NCBI GenBank assembly: GCA_003216155.1
Contig: QCJH01000010.1
Coordinates: 1-54,904 of the forward strand
Direction of reading: 5' to 3'
From: Prochlorococcus sp. AG-409-A19
GTDB taxonomy: Bacteria > Cyanobacteriota > Cyanobacteriia > PCC-6307 > Cyanobiaceae
Length of the DNA: 54,904 bases
The translations under genes and the position numbers were made by a program. Under the pieces are notes generated by a model that ran no database searches, was not told the origin of the DNA, and saw nothing but the letters and a program-made list of their open reading frames with translations. This document shows, in pieces, positions 7,980 through 16,192 of the stretch; position 1 is the first letter of the stretch, and each line of letters begins with the position of its first letter.

Positions 7980-8153
7980 ATGAAATTGAATGCCCATGGG
8001 CCAGGAACTGGACTCGCCCTAATTCTACTTACAATAACTCAAATACCTATTGCAATCAAAACAACAGCTGAAATCTATTGCATGGAAAAGGTTGGACAAA
8101 TGATGAATTCAGGTGTAACTGCCATAAGTTATTGCAACGGTGGAAAACCATAA
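7980..8153 (+). CDS. small membrane protein with HGPG start and CNGG tail
   Basis: A 57-residue protein with ATG at 7980. It starts MKLNAHGPGTG, has one hydrophobic segment (LALILLTITQIPIAI, about residues 12-26), and ends with two Cys in the pattern YCMEKVG...SGV...YCNGGKP. The tail closely resembles the tail of the larger gene at 8757-9353 (ECIERT...AGI...SCNGGGE), so the two share a C-terminal module placed just after a membrane helix. The NAHGPG segment also recurs in a gene-free stretch at about 11953. Likely exported with a disulfide; function unknown. Confidence 0.65.
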   Translation: MKLNAHGPGTGLALILLTITQIPIAIKTTAEIYCMEKVGQMMNSGVTAISYCNGGKP

Positions 8154-8268
8154 ATAATGATTCTCAACATTTTTGTGAGGTGAATACTAATAAAATATCT
8201 CAAAAGAGTAAGACATTTAAGTGAATAGAATTCCATCTTCTTGATAAGATAGTAATTGAATAAGAGTA

Positions 8269-8418
8269 TTATTTTGCCTTAGGATAAAGCCTTGCTATTG
8301 CCTTGACTTGAGCTTCTTCTTTAGCAGACTTATTCTTCTTTTCCACCATTCTTCTAATAATCAGTCCTGGAGCAAACCAGATAAAAACAACTCCCAGGAG
8401 AAAAACAAAATGGCTCAT
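8269..8418 (-). CDS. small membrane protein, unknown
   Basis: A 49-residue product from the ATG at 8418; the frame is open to 8451, but the downstream Met fits better. N-terminal membrane helix (SHFVFLLGVVFIWFAPGLII) followed by a basic/charged cytoplasmic-type tail (RRMVEKKNKSAKEEAQVKAIARLYPKAK). The order, one helix followed by a positively charged helix, is clean and argues for a real gene. Function unknown. Confidence 0.6.
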   Translation of the reverse strand: MSHFVFLLGVVFIWFAPGLIIRRMVEKKNKSAKEEAQVKAIARLYPKAK

Positions 8419-8500
8419 AATGGATTCATAAGATACTTTAAATAAAAACATTCAAATAAAAATCTTATCCATCAACTCTTTAATCATACGTAAACAATTC

Positions 8501-8656
8501 ATGAATTCAGCAAAACGTACATTTAGAGAAACAATAAATCGAAGACATTGTTTGAATTATCTAAATGGAGAAATACTAATCCATAAATTCTGTTTTCATT
8601 GCTCTCTAACCTCCCACCTAGGGCGGTTCAATAAAGGCTTAGTGTTGCATGCCTAA
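8501..8656 (+). CDS. candidate 51-residue Cys/His-containing protein
   Basis: The ATG at 8501 opens a 51-codon frame with a basic start (MNSAKRTFRETINRRH) and Cys and His grouped as C-x13-C-x2-C with nearby His (HKFCFHCSLTSHLG). This could be a small metal-binding protein. The frame lies in the otherwise empty gap between 8418 and 8757 and ends 100 bases before the next gene. Support is composition and position only; a chance frame is possible. Confidence 0.35.
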   Translation: MNSAKRTFRETINRRHCLNYLNGEILIHKFCFHCSLTSHLGRFNKGLVLHA

Positions 8657-8756
8657 ACAAGGCCATGATTGCAAAGACAAGTTTAAGTCTTAATATATTA
8701 GTGCGCTGAAAAATAGTGGCCAATGCTGATCTCAACGTAAACACGATCCTAAAAAC

Positions 8757-9353
8757 ATGGATAAAACAAAAATCGACGACATGGCAGATTCCTCCTATAA
8801 CCCAAGAGGAACAAGTGTTCAGAACAATCATTCCGATTGGTCTAAAACTGCCTACTCAAGATTAAAAAATCAGTCTCAAAAAGAAAAAGACCTTAAGAAT
8901 AATATCCAACAGTCAGTACTTTCCCTGATTAATCCGGAGAACAAAGCCAAATTCAGGTCATGGATTCGAGAAGGTATTGTCGCCATTCGCCCATTAGTCG
9001 TCTCAATAATTTCATTATTGATCACTATCGCAGAGTCAAGGCCCAAAGCAAAGCCCGTCTTGAATATAAAGACTAATAAGCCTTCTGATCTCCAACAACC
9101 CAAGGAACTTCAGCAAATGTCCGAGCCAGAAATCCGAAAACAAACTCCAAGAGAAATGGTCAGGAATCACACCTATCCAATCCTGGCTGCAATAAGTACA
9201 ATTGCACTAGTAGCAGGCGCTGCAAGCCTGGCTCCAATTGCTCAATGGGCACGTAGCCAAAACGAATGTATTGAAAGAACCTTCCGAATTGATGGAGTTA
9301 ATCAAGCCGGCATTCCGAGCAAGGTATGGAGTTGCAATGGTGGTGGGGAATAG
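8757..9353 (+). CDS. bitopic protein with C-terminal CNGG module
   Basis: A 198-residue product. A polar Ser/Asn/Lys-rich first 65 residues is followed by a hydrophobic segment (AIRPLVVSIISLLITIA). A Gln/Pro/Glu/Lys-rich linker leads to a second membrane helix (about residues 140-162, ILAAISTIALVAGAASLAPIA), and then to the tail ARSQNECIERTFR...GIPSKVWSCNGGGE. The tail is shared with the 57-residue gene at 7980. One or two membrane passes are possible. No enzyme motif. It appears to be a genuine lineage-specific gene of unknown role. Confidence 0.65.
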   Translation: MDKTKIDDMADSSYNPRGTSVQNNHSDWSKTAYSRLKNQSQKEKDLKNNIQQSVLSLINPENKAKFRSWIREGIVAIRPLVVSIISLLITIAESRPKAKPVLNIKTNKPSDLQQPKELQQMSEPEIRKQTPREMVRNHTYPILAAISTIALVAGAASLAPIAQWARSQNECIERTFRIDGVNQAGIPSKVWSCNGGGE

Positions 9354-9420
9354 AGAAAATACATATTTACGAATAGAAATATACTTTGAGATAACTTACA
9401 AGAGAAACTTCATAACATGG

Positions 9421-9570
9421 CTAACGCCATCTAATTCTTTCTGGATCCTTTAGCTGAATGCTTCTGATTAGAATTAAAAGTAAAATAATAGACAATGGAC
9501 CAGCTATTGAGACAACAAGGATAAACATCTTTATTTCTGGCCCCAAGGTAGCAAATTGATCAACAGCCAT
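9421..9570 (-). CDS. 49-residue membrane protein
   Basis: Read directly. The ATG at 9570 gives a short polar N-terminus with Pro-Glu, one strong membrane helix (MFILVVSIAGPLSIILLLILI) and a basic tail (RSIQLKDPERIRWR). It starts 3 bases after the stop of the 54-residue gene upstream (9574-9738), so the two form a tight pair. Charge placement predicts an N-out, C-in topology. Unknown function. Confidence 0.6.
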   Translation of the reverse strand: MAVDQFATLGPEIKMFILVVSIAGPLSIILLLILIRSIQLKDPERIRWR

Positions 9571-9573
9571 TGA

Positions 9574-9738
9574 TTATTGGTCTCTCAAGTTAAAGGTCTG
9601 TTTTTCTCCATCCTTAGGCTCTTCACCCTCAATCCAAGAAGCTAATGACATCAATATTCTACCCAAAAAAGGTACCCAGAAATTCTCATATGCCAGCTTA
9701 AGTGGATTCTTAGATTTGTCTTTCAGAGGGTTACTCAT
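9574..9738 (-). CDS. 54-residue protein paired with small membrane protein
   Basis: Read directly, ATG at 9738. Polar start (MSNPLKDKSKNPLKLAYENF), a short moderately hydrophobic amphipathic stretch (WVPFLGRILMSLASWI), then an acidic/polar tail (EGEEPKDGEKQTFN). It is followed after 3 bases by the 49-residue membrane protein gene. Such spacing is seen in real operons. It may be a peripheral membrane protein; function unknown. Confidence 0.6.
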   Translation of the reverse strand: MSNPLKDKSKNPLKLAYENFWVPFLGRILMSLASWIEGEEPKDGEKQTFNLRDQ

Positions 9739-10252
9739 ATTTCAATTCTAATGTCATTGTTGAATATTTGGCCAATAGGTGAACCCTACGTTTACAAGCT
9801 ATTACAACTTTTGAGCAATAAATCAAATTTCTTATAAATAAGAAATTTGATTTATAAAAACAGTATTTCATAAGAAAAGAAATAGAACCTTCTAAAAGTC
9901 AAAGCAAAAAGATTTCGACTTTCATACCATGATCTACGAAAAGGCTGGCCATAGGGTTCAATATTGCTTGTCAATTGGATCGCAATGTTTATAAGAACTG
10001 CTCCTAGCGGTTTAGACCGCCTTATAATATGACGTCTTCAATTATCTACCAAAGCAAGTACAGAATCCCAAATAGGGCCTTAAAGGATAAAAAAGTAATG
10101 TTTTCTCTTCGCAGGTTCAATTTCAATCTCCCTGCTACAAGCAATCAAATCGAATCAAAGTCAACAAAATTAAAGATGAAGTATAAATCGTATCATTTTA
10201 CCCACTTAGTGGTTCCCTCTAATGTACTGTTCAAAGGCATCAAAGAAATTCA
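9739..10252. other. gap with one strong hairpin
   Basis: Holds a 17-bp perfect inverted repeat (listed separately) and a weaker 5-bp hairpin at 10007-10020, but no credible gene. An 82-codon frame at 10029 has poor composition and overlaps the start of the next gene, so it is not annotated. Confidence 0.5.
9818..9855. repeat. perfect 17-bp inverted repeat (hairpin, loop TAAA)
   Basis: Arms at 9818-9834 and 9839-9855 are exact reverse complements with a 4-base loop. Both arms are AT-rich. No long T-tract follows on either strand, so it is not a textbook terminator. It could be a terminator relic, an RNA processing site or a protein-binding palindrome. It lies about 80 bases upstream of the minus-strand gene pair. 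Confidence 0.85.
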
Positions 10253-10522
10253 ATGCCAAAGAAACGGAGAAAGTTGAGTAAAGAGCTTGAAAAGGAGATC
10301 GCACTTACCAAGAGGAAAGTTGAATTAATAACAGCTCTTATAAATGATATTGATGATGAAGAACTACAAGGAGAATATATGCAAGGCTTTGAAGCGATAA
10401 GAAATATCTCTATCTTCCTAGCCAATGAATACGTTACGAATGGATTAACCGAAGAAAGTGAAGCAGCACTTAAAGAGTATAAGAGATTAACAAAACAATT
10501 CGAGGAAGAATATGAACTCTAA
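10253..10522 (+). CDS. small charged helical protein, unknown
   Basis: An 89-residue product, ATG start, very basic N-terminus (MPKKRRKLSKELEKEI). It is then predicted almost wholly helical with Glu/Lys/Leu heptad-like spacing and an acidic middle (INDIDDEELQGEYM) and tail. No Cys, no membrane segment. It could be a coiled-coil or nucleic-acid-associated protein. No family recognised. Confidence 0.55.
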   Translation: MPKKRRKLSKELEKEIALTKRKVELITALINDIDDEELQGEYMQGFEAIRNISIFLANEYVTNGLTEESEAALKEYKRLTKQFEEEYEL

Positions 10523-10577
10523 AGGAAATCGAAATCGTTAACTACAATATAATTCATGGGGCCTTGAAAATTGAAAA

Positions 10578-10817
10578 TTAGTATCTATACCTTTTAATCA
10601 CTGTTGCACTTTTTACTTCACTGCCTTTATTGTAAAGAAGCCATTGCCTAGTTTCTAGGTCATGATCACAGCCTAGGGTCCCATCCTCAATAGCAGATTG
10701 CAGAATATCAAAATGGCAGGCCTGATCTGCCTCAAAGGCTGAGCGGTAACTAGTTAAAAATGAAAATGCTGCAAAAATAGCAACAATTACTAATGAAAAG
10801 ATAAGGGTGAGGCGCAT
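10578..10817 (-). CDS. small exported or membrane-anchored protein with Cys pair
   Basis: A 79-residue product. The N-terminal hydrophobic segment (MRLTLIFSLVIVAIFAAFSFL) acts as signal or anchor. The remainder contains two Cys (CHFDIL and GCDHDLETRQW) that could form a disulfide, and a basic end. The start is ATG. It converges with the gene ending at 10522. Function unknown. Confidence 0.6.
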   Translation of the reverse strand: MRLTLIFSLVIVAIFAAFSFLTSYRSAFEADQACHFDILQSAIEDGTLGCDHDLETRQWLLYNKGSEVKSATVIKRYRY

Positions 10818-11085
10818 AAGGAAAACATCATTATCCTACAAGCTTATGAGCTTTCTAATTAAATTGCTATTTCAATATCATTCAAAAGTGACAGAGTGCG
10901 ACGAGACTAATTTTTACCAAGGTATACTTTACTATAAAACAAACTGGTCATTAGACTAACCACTTAAAAAAATAATAATCTAGTGATTTCCCTCTTATAA
11001 ACTGGAGCTTATTTTTTATTCATGAGGTTTTAAAATAAGAAAAACAATCGAATAGTACTATAACAAATTTGAAGGCCCTTATCAG

Positions 11086-11385
11086 TTGAGTATTCTCAAC
11101 TATGGACAAGGCAAATTTGCTGCCTTTAATGAGCAAAGAATTAACTACAGAGTGCAAATCATTAGATGTGCCTCCAATAAATGGGTGTCGGCCCAAGAGG
11201 CAAGCAAATCATTGGGTTTTAGTGAGAACAGTTTGAATTGCTGGCGTAATTGTGGCTATCTCAAGCCTGGCAAACACTGGCGCCAAAAGATTCAAGGTTC
11301 TACCAATCAAATTCTGTACCACCTTGAATCCTGCAAAAAGGAAATGAATGAGTGGTGGGGACGAAATGCCCTGGCTGGCCCATGA
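11086..11385 (+). CDS. putative helix-turn-helix DNA-binding protein
   Basis: A 99-residue product (TTG start at 11086, no ATG upstream). The centre reads as an excisionase/MerR-like HTH: WVSAQEASKSLGFSENSLNCW, then an RNCGYLKPGKHWRQK wing and a Tyr-His-Leu-Glu-Ser helix. Such proteins (sequence-specific binding, 'KPGxHWR' wing) are often linked to mobile DNA or recombination. No integrase is seen nearby. The assignment is by motif only. Confidence 0.55.
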   Translation: MSILNYGQGKFAAFNEQRINYRVQIIRCASNKWVSAQEASKSLGFSENSLNCWRNCGYLKPGKHWRQKIQGSTNQILYHLESCKKEMNEWWGRNALAGP

Positions 11386-11476
11386 ACTAAAACCTAAACA
11401 CCAAATCAATAAGGCAACCTTAGAAAATATAATACTGATCGAATTAATCTAATCATTTGAATAAAAGTCCTTCTTT

Positions 11477-11728
11477 TCATTTAGTCTGGTCAACATCTAA
11501 TCCTAAAGCTGAAACTATAACTGCATTATTAGAAATAATTGGGAACAACCATTTACCAATTATTCCCGAAACTATTGCTGAGATAAGGAATGTAGCTACT
11601 TGGCCTAATGATCCTATTGAATAAATTTCAGTCTGAAGCAAAGGATAATCAATCAAAGAAGCAATTGAACCCCATAACACAACCCAGATAGAGACATACC
11701 CAATACCAAACCAGTCTTTCTTAGTCAT
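11477..11728 (-). CDS. small integral membrane protein (two helices)
   Basis: An 83-residue product, ATG start. Two membrane helices: about residues 7-27 (GIGYVSIWVVLWGSIASLI) and 42-66 (LGQVATFLISAIVSGIIGKWLF), the latter followed by an Asn-Asn-Ala-rich segment. Lys-Lys-Asp at the N-terminus suggests cytoplasmic ends. Convincing membrane-protein composition; family unknown. Confidence 0.6.
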   Translation of the reverse strand: MTKKDWFGIGYVSIWVVLWGSIASLIDYPLLQTEIYSIGSLGQVATFLISAIVSGIIGKWLFPIISNNAVIVSALGLDVDQTK

Positions 11729-12159
11729 GTGATGCCCTAATGTTCTAAAGGGAAGTTAGCTACAGGATAGCCATCTAATGAATCTCTCATTGCTCAAAAC
11801 TTACTAAAAATAAGATTAATCCAAAATCCACATGAGCTTGATTGATGAAATTTGCAATTCATTCATCCGTTCAACCAAAGGTCCAATAAACAAAAAGACT
11901 TACTTGAATCGGCAGAGCATTACCTAGGTCCTTAAAAAAAAAGCCCTTGCGAAATGCGCATGGGCCAGGTGATGGGGACTTGACCAATATCGCCTATATT
12001 TAAGAAAATTCATAGTGTCCGCTACATATAGGGGCATTAAATAACGAAAGAAACTCAAAATACGCCACTGATGGTTGCCCTCGAAATTTTAAATCTGTCA
12101 AAGCTTGCGATTTGTAAAATAACTAATGTTCAGATAAGAGTTTCATAGATCTATATCGA
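11729..12159. other. gap with a motif repeat
   Basis: No gene was found. A 31-codon frame beginning ATG at about 11832 ends in TAG just before a poly-A run. After it a different frame reads NAHGPGDGDL without a start. This may be gene debris. The HGPG-coding segment is listed separately. Confidence 0.4.
11953..11980. repeat. short repeat reading as NAHGPGDGD
   Basis: AATGCGCATGGGCCAGG here nearly matches AATGCCCATGGGCCAGG at about 7989 (inside the 57-residue gene), with one difference. Its continuation TGATGGGGAC resembles the first bases of the window (TGATGGGGAAC). Here no start codon serves the frame, so it looks like a remnant or a non-coding copy. Confidence 0.5.
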
Positions 12160-12282
12160 TTAAGCCAACCAAGGTATATGAAAACCTAATCGACCAAAAA
12201 GCCAGATTCCAAAAGCAACCTTGATACCAGTAGCTAAAAGTCCCCACCCAACAAGCTGTTTTTTCGTCAATCCAAAAAGCAT
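12160..12282 (-). CDS. 40-residue membrane protein
   Basis: Read directly. The ATG at 12282 encodes a short basic start (MLFGLTKKQL) and one hydrophobic helix with Gly and Trp (GWGLLATGIKVAFGIWLFG), ending LGFHIPWLA. Clean hydrophobic composition and an ATG make it plausible. It lies just downstream of the tRNA-Lys gene on the same strand. It resembles the small hydrophobic proteins common in this lineage; function unknown. Confidence 0.5.
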   Translation of the reverse strand: MLFGLTKKQLVGWGLLATGIKVAFGIWLFGRLGFHIPWLA

Positions 12283-12417
12283 TTCAAACTCTGATCAATA
12301 ACACTGTTCTAGCTTATTGATTAAAAGAGTTGAAGGAATGCCCCACTAAGTCGCTGAAAACTCTAGTTCTCTCATGGATTTGCAGAGTGCGTAAAGAAAA
12401 TAATCATTTTTTTGAAG

Positions 12418-12489
12418 TGGGTCGCCTGAGATTCGAACTCAGGACCAGCCGGTTAAAAGCCGGATGCTCTACCGCTGAGCTAGCGACCC
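12418..12489 (-). tRNA. trnK: tRNA-Lys (anticodon UUU)
   Basis: Read on the minus strand as a full cloverleaf: acceptor GGGTCGC pairs with GCGACCC (discriminator A). D-loop AGCTCAGCGGTAGAGC, anticodon arm CCGGC-TTTTAAC-GCCGG-like with TTT anticodon, and T-arm CTGAGTTCGAATCTCAG are present. CCA is not encoded. Its 3' end points toward lower coordinates, that is toward the low-density region. Confidence 0.97.
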
Positions 12490-12692
12490 ATACCTAAAGG
12501 ATGCCTCAAGGCACGCAAGGAAATTATCACGCAGCCTCAATTAAAAAGGTTTCTAACCTCTTAATGTCAAATCTGCAGAGAACCATGAGGAAATGCTGAG
12601 ATATTGCTGCGAATTTGATCATCTAAGCGTTTGAAAGAGGCTCCCTCAACGTATAGTCCGTAAAATCTGAGCCCAAATCCCCTTAAACCCCC

Positions 12693-12914
12693 ATGCTTCT
12701 AGCTCTATTCATTGTTGCGCTTCCCATACTCGGTGCACTCGGGTGGGTCTTCCTTCAGATACAAGGTCCTGCCAAGGAACAAATAAAAAGTTTTGGCACA
12801 AGTGCCGGAAACGAAGGATCATCCAATGACGACTTTCGCGACTTCTTCGCAGCATCTGTAAGACAAGGCCCCTGGACAAAACAAACTCCTTTAGCGCAAA
12901 GAAGAGGCCAGTAA
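12693..12914 (+). CDS. psbY: PsbY-like photosystem II small membrane protein
   Basis: A 73-residue product. The N-terminal helix (MLLALFIVALPILGALGW) followed by FLQIQGPAKEQIK fits the PsbY pattern (one membrane span, conserved Pro, Trp, then a Gln-containing amphipathic end). PsbY lies beside cytochrome b559 in photosystem II. The C-terminal ~38 polar residues (Gly/Ser/Asn/Asp then FFAASVRQGPW) make it longer than the ~40-residue norm. The homology is short, so confidence is moderate. It is followed by trmFO on the same strand after 65 bases. Confidence 0.6.
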   Translation: MLLALFIVALPILGALGWVFLQIQGPAKEQIKSFGTSAGNEGSSNDDFRDFFAASVRQGPWTKQTPLAQRRGQ

Positions 12915-12979
12915 TTTTTTCCAAAATTCACTTCTCACTAGTTACTAGGCTCTCCTTGTAAGAACCTTCTGCTAGCACT

Positions 12980-14356
12980 TTGAGCACTAAAGATCCTTCA
13001 GTCCTGATAATTGGTGCAGGATTGGCTGGATCTGAAGCTGCTTGGCAAGCTGCTAAATCAGGAGTTTCAGTAACTCTTGTAGAGATGAGGCCTCAAAAGG
13101 CCTCACCAGCTCATCACAGCAGTGAGTTTGCTGAACTTGTTTGCAGCAATAGTTTTGGAGCCCTTAGCAGTGACAGGGCTGCTGGGTTACTTCAACAAGA
13201 ACTAAGGAACCTTGACTCAATAGTTATCGGAACTGCTGATACACATTCAGTTCCTGCTGGAGGAGCTCTGGCTGTTGACAGAAGTCGTTTCAGCTCAGAA
13301 CTTACAAAAAAAATCTCATCACATCCACTTATAAGAGTTGAAAGACGAGAACAAATAAACCTCCCCAACAAAGATCAAATAACCGTTATTGCAACTGGCC
13401 CTCTAACAAGTGAACTACTTGCAGATGATTTAATTCGCTTTACAGGGAGGTCAGAATGTCATTTTTTCGATGCAGCGAGTCCAATCATTCAAGGAGAAAG
13501 CATTGATCTCTCAAGGGCATTTCGTGCTAGCAGATATGACAAAGGTGATGCTGATTACATCAATTGTCCAATGGATAAAGGCCAGTATCTGGCTTTAAGA
13601 AGTGAGCTCATCCAAGCTGAACAGGCCGAGGTAAAAGAATTTGATAAAGAAGCAGCAAAATTCTTCGAAGGATGCCTCCCAATCGAGGAAATAGCAAGGA
13701 GAGGAGAAGAGACTATGCGTTATGGCCCCTTAAAACCTATTGGTCTTTGGGACCCTCGCTGGGGGGATGTGAAGGATAAAGATGTAAGGCATGCAAAAAG
13801 AGCTTATGCAGTAGTTCAACTCCGCCAAGAAGATAGACACGGTCATCTTTGGAACCTTGTTGGGTTTCAAACAAACCTCAAATGGCATGAGCAAAAACGA
13901 ATTATTCAGATGATTCCTGGTCTAAGAGATGCACAATTTGTACGTTTTGGCGTGATGCATCGAAACACATTCCTTGAATCTCCTGAACTGCTACACCCAT
14001 CACTTCAATTCAGAAAAAGACCATCATTACTAGCAGCAGGACAAATTATTGGGACTGAAGGTTATGCAGCAGCAGTGGCTGGTGGCTGGCTTGCAGGTAC
14101 AAATGCAGCACGTTTAGCAAAAAAAGAAACCGTTATCACCATCCCAAATACAACAATGATTGGCGCCCTCATTGATTTTGTAAGTAATTCCAGAATCAAT
14201 CAACAGCGCAAAACTGATTTTCAGCCAATGCCAGCTAACTTCGGGATCCTGCCTGAGTTACCAAATCGTATTCGCGACAAACGTTCGAGATATAGTGCAT
14301 ACCGTGACCGAGCACTTCAAGACTTGCTTGCAATCACCAAAGAACTCCTAGGCTAG
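12980..14356 (+). CDS. trmFO: TrmFO, folate/FAD-dependent tRNA U54 methyltransferase
   Basis: A 458-residue product, usual family length. N-terminal FAD dinucleotide fold ([15 protein letters not shown]), then [25 protein letters not shown], a TrmFO hallmark. A second FAD region is [20 protein letters not shown] near the C-terminus. Known role: methylates U54 in the T-loop of tRNA using methylene-tetrahydrofolate and reduced FAD. It begins with TTG at 12980; a close in-frame ATG is absent. Same orientation as the PsbY-like gene upstream and the CrtH gene downstream. Confidence 0.97.
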   Translation: MSTKDPSVLIIGAGLAGSEAAWQAAKSGVSVTLVEMRPQKASPAHHSSEFAELVCSNSFGALSSDRAAGLLQQELRNLDSIVIGTADTHSVPAGGALAVDRSRFSSELTKKISSHPLIRVERREQINLPNKDQITVIATGPLTSELLADDLIRFTGRSECHFFDAASPIIQGESIDLSRAFRASRYDKGDADYINCPMDKGQYLALRSELIQAEQAEVKEFDKEAAKFFEGCLPIEEIARRGEETMRYGPLKPIGLWDPRWGDVKDKDVRHAKRAYAVVQLRQEDRHGHLWNLVGFQTNLKWHEQKRIIQMIPGLRDAQFVRFGVMHRNTFLESPELLHPSLQFRKRPSLLAAGQIIGTEGYAAAVAGGWLAGTNAARLAKKETVITIPNTTMIGALIDFVSNSRINQQRKTDFQPMPANFGILPELPNRIRDKRSRYSAYRDRALQDLLAITKELLG

Positions 14357-14550
14357 AAAAACAACCACGTTCAAAGAGGATTAAATGATTCTGTATAAAC
14401 AACAAATCAAGGGCATTAATAAATCAGAATTTATACAATCTCAATTCACTAGAATCTATCAAGAAAACAAATCGCAGATTTCTACAAAATTAAAACAGAA
14501 ATGAAAGAGAAATTTTATCCATATTTATCATCCATATCAAGAATCCTGTC

Positions 14551-16113
14551 ATGAATTCTCAAAACACAAATAGAAATACTAATCAAGATTGGGATGTTGT
14601 AGTAGTTGGGTCGGGCATAGGGGGACTTGTAACTGCAAGTCAACTATCTAAAAAAGGAGCCAAAGTCTTAGTTTTGGAGAAGTACACAATTCCAGGAGGG
14701 AGTGGAGGTTCATTCAAGCGAAATGGTTACACCTTTGACGTGGGTGCTTCAATGATCTTTGGGTTTGGAGAAAAGGGATACACCAATTTATTGACACGTG
14801 CATTAGCTGATGTAGGGGAGAAATGCGAAACTTTTCCTGACCCTGTCCAACTGGCCTATCACTTACCAAATAATCTCGAAATTACAGTTGACCGAAATTA
14901 CGAGAAATTCATTAATGATCTTACAAAGAAATTTCCAAAAGAAGAAATTGGTATAAAACGTTTTTATGATACCTGCTGGCAAGTCTTCAATTGTCTTGAT
15001 TCAATGCCTTTATTATCTATTGAAGATCCTGCATATTTAACCAAAGTTTTTTTCAAAGCTCCTCTCTCCTGTCTTGGGCTTGCAAAATGGCTACCAATCA
15101 ACGTCGGAGATGTCGCAAAGAAACATATAAAAGACCCCGAACTACTCAAATTTATAGATACTGAATGCTTCTGTTGGTCAGTCATGCCTGCTGATTGCAC
15201 TCCAATGATTAATGCAGGAATGGTTTTTTCTGACCGTCACGCAGGTGGCATTAATTATCCCAAAGGAGGGGTAGGGGTAATCGCAGAGAAACTAGTGAAA
15301 GGCCTTAAAAAGCATGGTGGTCAAATCAGATATAAATCAAGAGTAACTCGCATCCTAATAGATAAAAACAAAGCTATTGGAGTAGAACTTTCCAGTGGTG
15401 AAATTATCTATTGCAGAAAAGTTGTTTCCAATGCCACGAGGTGGGATACTTTCGGAGATAAAAGTTCGTCAAAGTCATTAGTAAGCTTCAAAGATACCCC
15501 CACATCAGAACATAAGTGGAGAAAACGCTATAAGCCCTCACCATCTTTCCTTTCCTTACATCTAGGAGTAAAAAAAGAAGTAATCCAAAGCAACTCACAT
15601 TGCCATCATCTGATTTTAGAAGGCTGGGACCAAATGGAACAAGAACAAGGAGTAACTTTTGTATCAATACCAACATTACTAGATAATTCAATAGCCCCAA
15701 GTGGAAATCACATTGTCCATGCTTTTACTCCATCTTCAATTGAACAATGGAACAATCTTTCTCCTGCAGATTATAGGAACAAGAAAAACAAAGCGGCATA
15801 TAACCTTATAAGCAAACTTGATAAAATAATACCTAATTTAAGTAAGAATATAAGTCACAAAGAAATCGGCACACCTAGAACCCATAGACGATTCCTAGGT
15901 CGTTTTAATGGCAGTTATGGGCCTATTCCATCAAGCAGATTGCCTGGTCTTTTAGCAATGCCATTTAATCGTACAAAAATAAGAAATCTTTTCTGCGTAG
16001 GTGATTCATGCTTCCCAGGTCAAGGTCTCAATGCTGTTGCATTTAGTGGATTTGCATGTGCACACCGTATAGGAACTGATTTAGGAATAAACGAATGGTC
16101 ATTACCCACTTAA
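14551..16113 (+). CDS. crtH: CrtH / CRTISO, carotenoid cis-trans isomerase
   Basis: A 520-residue product. N-terminal FAD motif DVVVVGSGIGGLVTASQLSK, then LEKYTIPGGSGGSFKR and YTFDVGASMIFGF. The middle includes NAGMVFSDRHAGGINYPKGG, and the C-terminal flavin loop is CVGDSCFPGQGLNAVAFSG. This is the CrtISO branch of the phytoene-desaturase-like family, which converts prolycopene to all-trans lycopene. It supplies substrate for the alpha/beta-carotene pathway. Start ATG at 14551 after a ~190-base gap. Its 3' end faces the convergent regulator gene. Confidence 0.95.
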   Translation: MNSQNTNRNTNQDWDVVVVGSGIGGLVTASQLSKKGAKVLVLEKYTIPGGSGGSFKRNGYTFDVGASMIFGFGEKGYTNLLTRALADVGEKCETFPDPVQLAYHLPNNLEITVDRNYEKFINDLTKKFPKEEIGIKRFYDTCWQVFNCLDSMPLLSIEDPAYLTKVFFKAPLSCLGLAKWLPINVGDVAKKHIKDPELLKFIDTECFCWSVMPADCTPMINAGMVFSDRHAGGINYPKGGVGVIAEKLVKGLKKHGGQIRYKSRVTRILIDKNKAIGVELSSGEIIYCRKVVSNATRWDTFGDKSSSKSLVSFKDTPTSEHKWRKRYKPSPSFLSLHLGVKKEVIQSNSHCHHLILEGWDQMEQEQGVTFVSIPTLLDNSIAPSGNHIVHAFTPSSIEQWNNLSPADYRNKKNKAAYNLISKLDKIIPNLSKNISHKEIGTPRTHRRFLGRFNGSYGPIPSSRLPGLLAMPFNRTKIRNLFCVGDSCFPGQGLNAVAFSGFACAHRIGTDLGINEWSLPT

Positions 16114-16192
16114 TCAAAGCCTAATTAACTAGAAAATAAAACACCTAACAATTAAAATTCATACGATCAAATAATGATTAGTTCATAAGAAT

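Noticed and set aside
10029..10277. 82-codon frame overlapping the small charged protein gene
   Set aside because: Composition is unlike a protein, it overlaps a better-supported gene, and no motif is visible.
12418..12489. Possible att site: a copy of the tRNA-Lys 3' end elsewhere in the window
   Set aside because: No second copy of the 3' end sequence was found by eye to the left. The flank may lie outside the window.
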